A DNA stretch of 64,000 nucleotides, taken from assembly GCA_035762005.1 (NCBI GenBank), contig DASTQA010000039.1, forward strand, positions 62,001-126,000, read 5' to 3'. The notes beneath the pieces are model-generated. The model saw nothing but the letters and a program-made list of their open reading frames with translations, did no database searches and was not told where the DNA came from. Positions 25,197-33,122 of the stretch are shown in pieces; the first letter of the stretch is position 1; every line of letters begins with the position of its first letter. Source of the stretch: JAIBJN01 sp035762005 (GTDB taxonomy: Bacteria > Actinomycetota > Thermoleophilia > Gaiellales > Gaiellaceae). Made by a program: the position numbers and the translations under genes.

Positions 25197-25781
25197 ATGC
25201 TCTTCGAGGTCCGTATCCATGGTCGCGGTGGTCAGGGCGTCGTGACCGCCGCGGAGCTCCTGTCCGTCGCCGCCTTCCACGAGGGGCGCTGCGCGCAGGC
25301 GTTCCCCACCTTCGGCTCCGAGCGCACCGGCGCCCCCGTCGTCGCGTTCTGTCGCATCGGCGACAGGGAGATCCGCGCGCGCGAGCCGATCGCCGAGCCG
25401 GACGCGCTCATCGTCCAGGACCCGACCCTCCTCCACCAGGTCGACCTCTTCGCCGGCCTCAAGCCGGACGGCTACCTCCTGATCAACTCCGTCCGCACCC
25501 TCCGCGAGCTCGGGCTCGAGGGGCTCGCCGCGCGCTTCCGGCCCGAGCGGATGCTGACGGTGCCGGCGACGGACATCGCGCGCGAGACCCTCGGGCGCCC
25601 CCTTCCCAACGCCGCCCTGCTCGGGAGCTTCGCCGCCGCCACCGGCGTCGTCTCCCTCGCCGCCGTCGCGGCGGCCATCCGCGGCAGGTTCCCGCCCGAC
25701 GTCGCCGAGGGCAACGTCGCCGCCGCGGAGCGGGCGCACGACCACGTGAGGCGACCCGTGGCGGAGCTCAGCCGTGCGTAG
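25197..25781 (+). CDS. 2-oxoacid:ferredoxin oxidoreductase, gamma subunit
   Basis: 194 residues. Matches the gamma (catalytic-domain III) subunit of pyruvate/2-oxoacid ferredoxin oxidoreductases: EVRIHGRGGQGVVTAAELL at the N-terminus, FPTFGSERTGAPV, and NAALLGSFAAATG near the end. The enzyme oxidatively decarboxylates a 2-oxoacid to the acyl-CoA and reduces ferredoxin. First gene of a four-gene operon; its end overlaps the alpha gene by 8 bp. The 190-bp upstream region, shared with the malic enzyme gene, is GC-rich with several inverted repeats, but I could not identify a riboswitch or a good promoter in it. Confidence 0.92.
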   Translation: MLFEVRIHGRGGQGVVTAAELLSVAAFHEGRCAQAFPTFGSERTGAPVVAFCRIGDREIRAREPIAEPDALIVQDPTLLHQVDLFAGLKPDGYLLINSVRTLRELGLEGLAARFRPERMLTVPATDIARETLGRPLPNAALLGSFAAATGVVSLAAVAAAIRGRFPPDVAEGNVAAAERAHDHVRRPVAELSRA

Positions 25782-27033
25782 CCAGATCGAGGGCTCGCAG
25801 GCCGTCGCCAGGGCGGTCGCGCTCTGCCGCCCGGAGGTGATCTGCGCCTACCCGATCTCGCCGCAGACGCACATCGTCGAGGCGCTCTCCGACCTCGTCC
25901 GCACCGGTGAGCTGGCGCCCTGCGAGTACCTGAACGTCGAGTCGGAGTTCGCGGCCCTCTCGGCCGCGATGGGCGCCTCGGCCACCGGCGCGCGGACGTA
26001 CACGGCGACGGCGAGCCAGGGGCTCCTGTACATGGCCGAGGCGCTCTACAACGCCTCGGGCCTCGGGCTGCCGATCGTCATGACGGTTGCCAACCGTGCG
26101 ATCGGCGCCCCGATCAACATCTGGAACGACCACAGCGACTCGATGTCGCAGCGCGACTCGGGCTGGATCCAGCTCTACGCCGAGTCCAACCAGGAGGCCG
26201 TCGACCTGCACCTGCAGGCGTTCCGGCTCGCCGAGGAGCTCTCGCTGCCGGTGATGGTCTGCATGGACGGGTTCGTCCTCACGCACGCGGTCGAGCCCGT
26301 GACCCTGCCGAGCCAGGAGCAGGTCGACCGGTTCCTGCCCCGGTTCGAGCCGCGCCAGGTCCTCGACCCGGCCGACCCGGTGACGATCGGGGCGATGGTC
26401 GGGCCGGAGGCCTTCACCGAGGTGAAGTACCTCATGCACGCCACCCAGATGCAGGCCCTCGACCTCGTTCCCGAGATCGCGAACGAGTTCACGCAGGCGT
26501 TCGGCCGCAGCTCGGGCGGGCTCGTCCAGGCCTACCGGAGCAGCGACGCCGACACGATCGTCGTCGCGCTCGGCTCCGTCCTCGGGACGATCGAGGACGT
26601 CGTCGACGAGCTGCGCGAGCAGGGCGTGAAGATCGGCGCCCTCGGCCTCAAGTGCTTCCGCCCCTACCCGGCCGACGAGGTCCGCGCCGCCCTCGGGCAC
26701 GCGGGCAAGGTCGTCGTGCTCGAGAAGGCGTTCGCCGTCGGCATCGGCGGCATCGTCAGCCAGAACGTGCGGCTCTCGCTCGGGGGCCTCCCCACCCGCG
26801 TCTACGACGTCGTCGCGGGGCTGGGCGGACGGGCGATCACGAAGCGCTCGCTCCACGGCCTCCTCGCCGACGTGCTCGAGGACCGCCTCGAGCCCGGCCG
26901 GCTCACGTTCGTCGACCTCGACTCGGACCTCGTCGCCCGCGAGCTCGAGCGGACCCGGGCGAGCAGGCACTCCGGCCCTCGAGCCGAGAACGTCATCCGG
27001 GACATCGCGACCGTGGGCTCCCGGCCCTACTGA
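25774..27033 (+). CDS. 2-oxoacid:ferredoxin oxidoreductase, alpha subunit
   Basis: 419 residues, GTG start. Seen: SQIEGSQAVARAVALCRPEVICAYPISPQTH-type N-terminus (given in part), the CoA/TPP-facing stretch ESEFAALSAAMGASATGARTYT, TASQGLLYMAEALY, and the domain II region VALGSVLGTIEDVV. The arrangement and length fit the pyruvate:ferredoxin (PorA) group rather than the longer 2-oxoglutarate type. Substrate choice (pyruvate, branched-chain oxoacid) cannot be fixed from sequence; the divergent malic enzyme favours pyruvate. Confidence 0.92.
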   Translation: MRSQIEGSQAVARAVALCRPEVICAYPISPQTHIVEALSDLVRTGELAPCEYLNVESEFAALSAAMGASATGARTYTATASQGLLYMAEALYNASGLGLPIVMTVANRAIGAPINIWNDHSDSMSQRDSGWIQLYAESNQEAVDLHLQAFRLAEELSLPVMVCMDGFVLTHAVEPVTLPSQEQVDRFLPRFEPRQVLDPADPVTIGAMVGPEAFTEVKYLMHATQMQALDLVPEIANEFTQAFGRSSGGLVQAYRSSDADTIVVALGSVLGTIEDVVDELREQGVKIGALGLKCFRPYPADEVRAALGHAGKVVVLEKAFAVGIGGIVSQNVRLSLGGLPTRVYDVVAGLGGRAITKRSLHGLLADVLEDRLEPGRLTFVDLDSDLVARELERTRASRHSGPRAENVIRDIATVGSRPY

Positions 27034-27043
27034 GGAGGCGACC

Positions 27044-28096
27044 GTGCCCGAGCAGCTCGTGAAGTTCTACCAGGTGGGGAGCTTCGTGGCCGGGAACCGG
27101 CTCCTCGACCCGGCGGAGCGATCCGTCCAGGCGAGCATGGAGCGCTCGAACACGCTCACGTCGGGCCATCGTGCCTGCCAGGGCTGCGGCGAGGCGCTCG
27201 GCGCCCGCTACGCGCTCGACGCCGCGATGCGTGCCACGGGCGGAAAGGTCATCGCCGCGAACGCGACCGGGTGCCTCGAGGTCTTCTCCACTCCCTACCC
27301 GGAGTCCTCGTGGCAGCTGCCCTGGATGCACTCGCTCTTCGCCAACGCCCCCTCGATCGCGAGCGGGATCGCCGCCGCCCTCAAGGTGAAGGGGCGCACC
27401 GACGTCCGGGTGGTCGCCCAGGGCGGCGACGGCGGGACGATGGACATCGGCTTCGCCAGCCTCTCCGGCATGTTCGAGCGCAACGACGACGTGCTCTTCG
27501 TCTGCTACGACAACGAGGCGTACATGAACACGGGCGTCCAGCGGTCGAGCGCCACGCCGCCCGCAGCCCGGACCGCGACGACGAAGCCGGTGGGCGACGA
27601 GCCGGGAAACGTCTTCGGGCAGGGCAAGAACGCCCCGCTCATCGCCATGGCCCACGAGATCCCCTACGTCGCGACGGCGACCGTCGCCGAGCTGCGCGAC
27701 CTCGAGGCGAAGGTCGAGCGCGCCATGGCGTTCCGCGGGGCGCGCTACCTCCACCTCTTCGTGCCCTGCCCCCTCGGCTGGGGCGCCGCGCCCCGGGACA
27801 CCGTCCGGCTCGCGCGCCTGGCCAAGGAGACCGGCCTCTTCCCCGTCTTCGAGGCCGAGCACGGCGAGGTGGTGAGCGTCTCGAAGATTCGCAGGCCGAT
27901 CCCGGTCGAGGAGTACCTGCGGCCCCAGAAGCGGTATCGCCATCTCTTCGGCGACCCGCCTCGGACGGACGTCCTCGCGCGGATCCAGGAGATCGCCGAC
28001 CGCAACATCAGGCGCTTCGGGCTCGTCGACGGCGTGCCGGAGCCCGCGGACGACGTCATGCGGCTAATCGCCGAGAGCGAGCGAGGGCCCCAGTGA
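27044..28096 (+). CDS. 2-oxoacid:ferredoxin oxidoreductase, beta subunit (TPP-binding)
   Basis: 350 residues, GTG start behind a strong GAGGAGG site. Carries the thiamine-diphosphate motif GGDGGTMDIG (127-136) ending in the region CYDNEAYMNTG, and four cysteines spaced for one [4Fe-4S] cluster: C45 and C48 (ACQGCGE), C77 (ATGCLEV) and C242 (VPCPLGWG). These are hallmarks of PorB/VorB subunits. Its stop overlaps the GTG of the flavoprotein gene (GTGA), so all four subunits are coupled. Confidence 0.94.
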   Translation: MPEQLVKFYQVGSFVAGNRLLDPAERSVQASMERSNTLTSGHRACQGCGEALGARYALDAAMRATGGKVIAANATGCLEVFSTPYPESSWQLPWMHSLFANAPSIASGIAAALKVKGRTDVRVVAQGGDGGTMDIGFASLSGMFERNDDVLFVCYDNEAYMNTGVQRSSATPPAARTATTKPVGDEPGNVFGQGKNAPLIAMAHEIPYVATATVAELRDLEAKVERAMAFRGARYLHLFVPCPLGWGAAPRDTVRLARLAKETGLFPVFEAEHGEVVSVSKIRRPIPVEEYLRPQKRYRHLFGDPPRTDVLARIQEIADRNIRRFGLVDGVPEPADDVMRLIAESERGPQ

Positions 28097-29730
28097 ACGG
28101 CAAGCCTTTCGCCATCACGCTCGACGTGGGCTCGAGCCTCGCGAACAAGACCGGCAACTGGCGGACGGAGCGCGCCGTCTACATCGACCGCCTGCCCCCC
28201 TGCAACAAGGCCTGCCCCGCCGGCGAGAACATCCAGCAGTGGCTGTACCACGCCGAGGAGGGCGGCGACGGCTACGAGCGCGCCTGGCGCCAGATCATGG
28301 AGGACAACCCGTTCCCCGCCGTGATGGGGCGCGTCTGCTACCACCCCTGCGAGACGGACTGCAACCGCGCCACGCTCGACGAGGCCGTCGGGATCAACTC
28401 GGTGGAGCGCTTCCTCGGCGACCGTGCGATCGAGGCGGGCTGGCGGGTGGCCGCCGGCGCGGAGGCCTCCGGCAAGCGCGTGCTCGTCGTCGGCGCCGGT
28501 CCCTCGGGCCTCGCGGCCGCCTACCACCTGACGCGCCTCGGCCACGAGGTCACCGTCCGCGACGCCGGCCCCCGGGCGGGCGGGATGATGCGCTTCGGGA
28601 TCCCGAAGTACCGGCTCCCGCGGGACGTCCTCGACGCCGAGATCCAGCGCATCCTCGACCTCGGCGTCTCGCTCGAGCTCTCGAGCACGGTCACGAGCAT
28701 CGACGAGGCGATGGCGGAGGGGCGCTTCGACGCCGCCTTCCTCGCCGTCGGCGCGCACCTCGGCAAGCGGGCCTACATCCCGGCCGGGTCGGCGGCCCGC
28801 ATCCTCGACGCCGTCTCGCTGCTCCGGAGCATGGAGGGCGAGGAGAAGCCCGCGCTCGGGCGGCGGGTCGTCGTCTACGGCGGCGGCAACACGGCCATCG
28901 ACGCTGCGCGGACCGCGAAGCGGCTCGGCGCGGAGGAGGCCATCGTCGTCTACCGGCGCACGCGCGAGCGGATGCCGGCGCACGACGTCGAGGTCGAGGA
29001 GGCCGAGGCCGAGGGTGTGCTCATGACGTGGCTCTCCACCGTCAAGCGCGCCGACGAGGGCAGGATCGTCCTCGAGCGGATGGAGCTCGACGAGACGGGG
29101 TTCCCGCAGCCCACCGGCGAGCTGGAGGAGCTCGAGGCCGACTCGCTCGTCCTCGCGCTCGGCCAGGAGGCCGACCTCTCGCTCCTCGCGGGCGTCCCCG
29201 GGCTGGAGGTTGAGGACGGCGTCGTCAAGGTCGGCCCGAACATGATGACGGGCTACCCCGGTCTCTTCGCCGGCGGTGACATGGTTCCGGCGGAGCGCAC
29301 GGTCACGGTCGCGGCCGGCCACGGGAAGAAGGCCGCCCGCTGCATCGACGCGTGGCTGCGCGGGGGCGTGTACGCGCCGCCGGCGAAGCACGATCTCGCC
29401 GCCTTCGACACGCTCAACACCTGGTACTACTCGGACGCCCCGCGGACCGTGCAGCCGCAGCTCGAGCGCGCCCGCCGGGAATCGACGTTCGACGAGGTGG
29501 TCGGCGGACTCGACGAGTCGAACGCGCTCTTCGAGGCGCGCCGTTGCCTCTCCTGTGGCAACTGCTTCTCCTGCGACAACTGCTACGGCGTCTGCCCGGA
29601 CAACGCCGTCATCAAGCTCGGCGAGCCCGGCGAGCGCTACGCCATCGACTACGACTTCTGCAAGGGCTGCGGGATCTGCGTCGCGGAATGCCCGTCCGGG
29701 GCGATCCAGATGGTTCCGGAGACGATCTGA
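28093..29730 (+). CDS. GltD-like FAD/NAD(P) oxidoreductase fused to a 2x[4Fe-4S] ferredoxin domain
   Basis: 545 residues, GTG start. N-terminal cluster domain as in glutamate synthase small subunit (CNKACPAGENIQ and VCYHPCETDCNR), then the FAD motif VVGAGPSGLAAAYHL, the NAD(P) motif YGGGNTAIDAARTAKRLGA and the closing FAGGDMV. The C-terminal 90 residues add a bacterial ferredoxin with two CxxCxxC sets (CLSCGNCFSCDNC and CKGCGICVAECP). It likely passes electrons between the oxoacid oxidoreductase and NAD(P). This replaces the small delta ferredoxin subunit of classical enzymes. Confidence 0.92.
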   Translation: MNGKPFAITLDVGSSLANKTGNWRTERAVYIDRLPPCNKACPAGENIQQWLYHAEEGGDGYERAWRQIMEDNPFPAVMGRVCYHPCETDCNRATLDEAVGINSVERFLGDRAIEAGWRVAAGAEASGKRVLVVGAGPSGLAAAYHLTRLGHEVTVRDAGPRAGGMMRFGIPKYRLPRDVLDAEIQRILDLGVSLELSSTVTSIDEAMAEGRFDAAFLAVGAHLGKRAYIPAGSAARILDAVSLLRSMEGEEKPALGRRVVVYGGGNTAIDAARTAKRLGAEEAIVVYRRTRERMPAHDVEVEEAEAEGVLMTWLSTVKRADEGRIVLERMELDETGFPQPTGELEELEADSLVLALGQEADLSLLAGVPGLEVEDGVVKVGPNMMTGYPGLFAGGDMVPAERTVTVAAGHGKKAARCIDAWLRGGVYAPPAKHDLAAFDTLNTWYYSDAPRTVQPQLERARRESTFDEVVGGLDESNALFEARRCLSCGNCFSCDNCYGVCPDNAVIKLGEPGERYAIDYDFCKGCGICVAECPSGAIQMVPETI

Positions 29731-29767
29731 TGGCCGGGGCGGGTGCCCACGAGGAAGGAGGCTCGAG

Positions 29768-29953
29768 ATGAGGAACGACACCACGACAGTCGCGCCGGAC
29801 GAGCCCGCGAGCGCGCTCTCCGAGGAGCGCCTCGCCGAGCTCCTGCGGGAGCTCGCCACGCGCCGAGCGGCGCTCAGGGAGGAGCTCGAGCAGGTCGACG
29901 ACGCCGCCGCACGGCTCGAGCGCGAGCTCGCGCGCCGCGGCTCGGGCGGCTAG
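29768..29953 (+). CDS. Small coiled-coil protein
   Basis: 61 residues. ATG preceded by AAGGAGG with good spacing, 37 nt after the flavoprotein stop, so it would be the fifth gene of the oxidoreductase operon. Residues 20-57 form an amphipathic helix rich in Leu, Arg and Glu (ERLAELLRELATRRAALRE). No homology recognised. The strong ribosome-binding site is the main argument that it is real. Confidence 0.5.
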   Translation: MRNDTTTVAPDEPASALSEERLAELLRELATRRAALREELEQVDDAAARLERELARRGSGG

Positions 29954-30114
29954 AGGGGCGGCGACAAGCGCTCCGACGACGACCCGGGTGAGACGCGTGC
30001 GCCGCTGCGTCGTCGGCCTCTTCCGGAGGCATGCTCCCGAGGCCGCCCACCTGCAAGCCCGCCCTGGTGGGGTCGCTGGACGCAGCGGGGGCGCGTGACG
30101 CCCCCGGCCGGGAC

Positions 30115-30327
30115 CTAGCGCCCCGGGGAGCGCGGCGGGCCACCCGGACCGCGCGGCGAGGCGAAGGCGAGGAAGAACGTCGCGAGCAGGAGCAGGCCGC
30201 CGCAGACCATGAGGATGACGCCGACGGCGCCGAGGTCCACCTCCTCGGGGTCCCAGGTGACCGCGTAGCGCAGGATCGCGCCGGCCGCGATGAGGAAGAG
30301 CGCGCCGCCGAAGCCGCCGTAGCTCAC
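30115..30327 (-). CDS. DUF6458-like two-helix membrane protein
   Basis: 70 residues from a GTG at 30327. Two hydrophobic helices (about 5-20 and 32-55) around a short loop: GALFLIAAGAILRYAV, then EEVDLGAVGVILMVCGG. This layout matches the actinobacterial DUF6458 family, where the VDL step before the second helix is conserved. Function unknown. The GTG follows TACCGT (30336-30341) by 8 nt, which fixes the start; the longer open frame upstream is low-complexity shadow. Confidence 0.75.
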   Translation of the reverse strand: MSYGGFGGALFLIAAGAILRYAVTWDPEEVDLGAVGVILMVCGGLLLLATFFLAFASPRGPGGPPRSPGR

Positions 30328-30335
30328 GGGGACGG

Positions 30336-30341
30336 ACGGTA
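30336..30341 (-). promoter_or_regulatory. -10 element for the DUF6458-like gene
   Basis: TACCGT on the minus strand, 8 nt before the GTG; predicts a leaderless mRNA. Confidence 0.45.
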
Positions 30342-30451
30342 CCCGACGCACCGGGCCGAGCGGACCAAAGGCGACCCGCGCCGGAGCACTGTGGCGGCCC
30401 TCTGCTCGGCCGTGGAAAGGTGGCGCTCCCCGCGGGTCTGGCCCAAGTGTG

Positions 30452-31069
30452 TCAGGCCCGCGGCCGGGTGTCCATCCGGTCGATCCACGCGGCCAGCCGG
30501 GGGTGCCGCTCGCCGATGGGCTGGCGCTCGACGAGGATCCGGTGGAACACCTCGTCGTCGCCGGCCGGCAGGCCGAGGCGGCCGTACTTGAGAAAGGGGA
30601 AGGCGACCACGTCGGCAACCCCGAAGTCCCCCAGGAGGTGGTCGCGCCCGGCGAGGAGCGACTCGAAGAGGTCGAGCCAGCCCGCCATCCGTGCGCCTAG
30701 CTCCTCGACCCGGGCCGGGTCCGCGGTCTTGCGGGCGAGCTCGGCCTCGATCCCGTTCGGGGCCGCCTTCCAGACGTGGTTGAACCACTCGACGAAGACG
30801 TCCGCCTCCGCCTGGCGCGCGCCGTCGCGTGGCCAGAGGGGCGGCTCCGGGTGATGCTCCTCGAGCCACGCGAGCACGCGGGGGGAGTCGTAGACCACCT
30901 CGCCGTCCGCCACGAGCACGGGGACGAGCTCCTGCCCGGAGACCTCGCGCACGGGGCTCCGGTCGGCCGGGTCGACGTCGATCCACTCGACGGGAATCCG
31001 CTTGTGCGCGGCCGCGAGCGCGACGCGCTCGACGTTCGTCGAGAAGGGGATGCGATAGACGCGGATCAC
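30452..31069 (-). CDS. Glutathione S-transferase-fold protein
   Basis: 205 residues. Thioredoxin-like N-domain beginning VIRVYRIPFSTNVERVALA with the cis-Pro region ELVPVLVADGEVVYDSPRVLAWLEE, then an all-helical C-domain with FLLGD-like GDFGVADVVAFPFL. Actinobacteria usually lack glutathione, so the thiol used may be mycothiol or none. The GTG at 31069 is chosen over the TTG at 31078 because it lies 8 nt after TACGCT (31078-31083) and begins at the first strand of the fold. Confidence 0.88.
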   Translation of the reverse strand: MIRVYRIPFSTNVERVALAAAHKRIPVEWIDVDPADRSPVREVSGQELVPVLVADGEVVYDSPRVLAWLEEHHPEPPLWPRDGARQAEADVFVEWFNHVWKAAPNGIEAELARKTADPARVEELGARMAGWLDLFESLLAGRDHLLGDFGVADVVAFPFLKYGRLGLPAGDDEVFHRILVERQPIGERHPRLAAWIDRMDTRPRA

Positions 31070-31077
31070 GGCACGCA

Positions 31078-31083
31078 AGCGTA
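31078..31083 (-). promoter_or_regulatory. -10 element for the GST-fold gene
   Basis: TACGCT on the minus strand, 8 nt before the GTG at 31069. Confidence 0.45.
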
Positions 31084-31300
31084 CTCGTGTCAGCGGCTAG
31101 GTCCAGTGACCGAACTTTGGGCTAGGTGAGACTCGACCTCGGGAGATTGCCGTCTCGCGCCCGCGTGTGAGATAAGCGGGAGGGTCCCCGAGGGCCTTCG
31201 GGACTCGTCGTGTGAGGGGAGCTCGGCGAAAAAGGACTCGGGCACTCAAAGGAGGCTCGGCGTTCGGGCCGCAGGACGCCGGGCCTCCTTTCGCGTGCCC

Positions 31301-31330
31301 TTGACAAGGACTTGCGATCATCAGCACAAT
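31301..31330 (+). promoter_or_regulatory. Promoter with consensus -35, upstream of tRNA-Glu
   Basis: TTGACA (31301-31306), 18-nt spacer, CACAAT (31325-31330). It is the best sigma-70-type -35 in the window and lies in a 387-bp stretch without a protein gene (31070-31456). It would start RNA near 31337, well before tRNA-Glu. Confidence 0.45.
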
Positions 31331-31336
31331 CGCTCC

Positions 31337-31414
31337 TGCGCTGACTGGCTTTCCGATCGTCCGTCGGACAGCGAGCGCGAGGAGACGGAGGCCGGCGGCC
31401 CGGTCTCCGTCTCC
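31337..31414 (+). ncRNA. Candidate small RNA or tRNA leader ending in a 15-bp hairpin
   Basis: Between the promoter at 31301 and tRNA-Glu. The end is a hairpin with arms 31381-31395 and 31400-31414 (GGAGACGGAGGCCGG against CCGGTCTCCGTCTCC, one G-T pair, loop CGGC). No T tract follows. A short inner hairpin (GTCC/GGAC) lies near 31360. No open frame with a ribosome site is inside. Could equally be a terminator for read-through or a processing signal. Confidence 0.3.
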
Positions 31415-31439
31415 ATGACGAGTCCCGCCCGCGATCGGC

Positions 31440-31445
31440 TACGCT
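31440..31445 (+). promoter_or_regulatory. -10 element for tRNA-Glu
   Basis: TACGCT, 11 nt before the mature tRNA, with a weak -35-like ATGACG at 31415-31420. Confidence 0.4.
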
Positions 31446-31456
31446 GTGCCCCCGAC

Positions 31457-31529
31457 GGCGCATTCGTCTAGTGGCCTAGGACGCCGCCCTCTCACGGCGG
31501 TAGCACGGGTTCGAATCCCGTATGCGCCT
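31457..31529 (+). tRNA. tRNA-Glu (anticodon CTC)
   Basis: 73 nt. Acceptor arms GGCGCAT/ATGCGCC pair fully; anticodon stem CCGCC/GGCGG with loop CTCTCAC, anticodon CTC (reads GAG); T arm CGGGTTCGAATCCCG. The base after the acceptor is T, unusual as a discriminator, and CCA is not encoded. No repeat of its 3' end was found downstream, so no integration scar is evident. Confidence 0.95.
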
Positions 31530-31615
31530 CTGAATCCCTGCTAAGCGGCAACTCTAGTTGCCCGCGGTGACGACCGTACCGCGGGTTCGACCTCGCGGAC
31601 CCGCTGAGTCGAGAG

Positions 31616-32116
31616 TCAGAACCGGTGACGGGTCTGGCTGAAGGTGCCCTTACCGAACGCGAGGATCTTGACGGGCGCAACCCTGAACACGAGAGCCGCT
31701 CCGGATTCGTGATGAAAGCAGCCGTCGCGGACATCGAATCGCCACCGGCCGTCCCACTTGCTCGTCCATGCCTCGGCGAGGCGCTCGAGCATCTTGTCGT
31801 CGGCGACGCGGACTGCGTCGCCTTCGACCACCACGTCCACGCCTTCATCCCAGCGGTTGCAGCCGGTGATCAGGATCACCTGTGAGTTGCCGCGCAGATT
31901 GAGGGCCTTCTGTTCATCAGGACCGGTCGCGAAGTGAAGTGCATCGTCGAGCCACACGCCGACGAGCGGAGTAACGTGCGGCCGGCCGTCGGCTCTGACC
32001 GTCGAGATCCAGAAGAGCTCCGCCGTTTCGAGCGCTCGACGAGTGGCAGCCCAGTCGGTGGCGACCGCATCGGAGTCGCTGAAGCGGGCGTCGAGCGTGG
32101 TCACGGGTTCGCTCAT
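31616..32116 (-). CDS. Pyridoxamine 5'-phosphate oxidase-family protein
   Basis: 166 residues; ATG behind GAGGAGG. Split-barrel flavin-binding pattern: FWISTVRADGRPHVTPLVGVW, LHFATGPDEQKALNLRGNSQVIL, and VVVEGDAVRV in order (motifs shortened where needed). The C-terminus FGKGTFSQTRHRF is typical of the short PPOX proteins common in actinobacteria. Cofactor (FMN or F420) and substrate unknown. Lies directly after tRNA-Glu on the opposite strand. Confidence 0.85.
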   Translation of the reverse strand: MSEPVTTLDARFSDSDAVATDWAATRRALETAELFWISTVRADGRPHVTPLVGVWLDDALHFATGPDEQKALNLRGNSQVILITGCNRWDEGVDVVVEGDAVRVADDKMLERLAEAWTSKWDGRWRFDVRDGCFHHESGAALVFRVAPVKILAFGKGTFSQTRHRF

Positions 32117-32224
32117 CGACGGGTCCTCCTCGATCTGGGGCGCCGAGCCCCAGTACCCCTGGGCGCGCTCCGCGACACCCTCGGGAATCGCATCACGCCG
32201 ATCGTCGTCGGAGGGCCGAAGCCA

Positions 32225-32899
32225 CTAAAGTTCGTCCCCGTACTCGTCGTGCAAGTTCCACCATTGGTAGGGCGGGGTCTGCGGATAGCCGTCCGGTGAG
32301 TCCTCCCACTCCTCCTGGCGCCCGAGGGCGGTGACGTCGAGGTAGCTCCAGGTGCTGCCCATCGCCTCGTCGCCGCGGGCGTTGACGAAGTAGGTGCGGT
32401 AGATCTTCTCGCCATCGCGCAGGAACGCGTTCGTCCCGTGCCACTCGCCAACGCCGAAGTCCGCGTCGAAGTCGCCGGTGAGCGTGTACCAGGGGATCTG
32501 CTCCCAGCCCATCCGCGCCTTCCAGCGCTCGATGTCGGGCTGGGGGGCGCGTGAGGCGAACGCAAGCGTCGTGTCGCGGGCGTTGAGGTGGGCGAGGTGG
32601 GCGACCTGATCGGCGAGGAACGAGCAGCCGCGGCAGCCGCCATCCGGGAAGTCGGCGACGCCCGGCTCGTAGAAGAAGCGGTAGACGATCAGCTGACGCC
32701 GCCCTCCGAAGAGGCCAAGCAGGCCGACCGGGCCCTCGGGGCCCTCGAACCGGTACTCCTTCTCGACCGCCATTCGGGGCATGCGCCGCCGCTCGGCGGC
32801 GAGGGCATCGCGGGCGCGGGTCAGCTCCTTCTCTTTCACCAGCAGCTCCTGGCGGGCGGCTTCCCACTCCTCGGGCGAGACGACCGGCGGCATCTCCAT
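32225..32899 (-). CDS. DUF899 thioredoxin-fold protein
   Basis: 224 residues; ATG behind a near-perfect AGAAGGAGGT site. DUF899 family markers: VSPEEWEAARQELLVKEKE at the start, the CxxC of GGCRGCSFLADQ (C89, C92), RDTTLAFASRAP, GTNAFLRDGEKIYRTYF and the C-terminal WWNLHDEYG. Members have a thioredoxin-like fold and are thought to be dithiol oxidoreductases; the function is not established. Confidence 0.88.
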   Translation of the reverse strand: MEMPPVVSPEEWEAARQELLVKEKELTRARDALAAERRRMPRMAVEKEYRFEGPEGPVGLLGLFGGRRQLIVYRFFYEPGVADFPDGGCRGCSFLADQVAHLAHLNARDTTLAFASRAPQPDIERWKARMGWEQIPWYTLTGDFDADFGVGEWHGTNAFLRDGEKIYRTYFVNARGDEAMGSTWSYLDVTALGRQEEWEDSPDGYPQTPPYQWWNLHDEYGDEL

Positions 32900-33122
32900 G
32901 GACCTACCTCCTTCTGTGCACGACGAACGTTGGTCATGGCATCAGACCTGTCTACCAGTCGCTCCACGCACGAGGTAGCCTCGCACTGAGCCTCGAGCCG
33001 GCGAAGCCCCTCCGATGCCTCGAGGGCGGGACACATTGACTCCTCCCGGATGACCGCCTGTGCGGGCACCTCGAGCAGCTCGTGCCACGGCCGCACGGGA
33101 GGCCGTTTGCGATGGGCTCGGC

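Noticed and set aside
31070..31456. Open frames in the tRNA-Glu upstream region
   Set aside because: Arg/Ser/Pro-rich, no ribosome site, not similar to any protein I know.
31457..31529. tRNA-Glu as an integration site with attachment repeats
   Set aside because: No second copy of the tRNA 3' end and no integrase found in the window.
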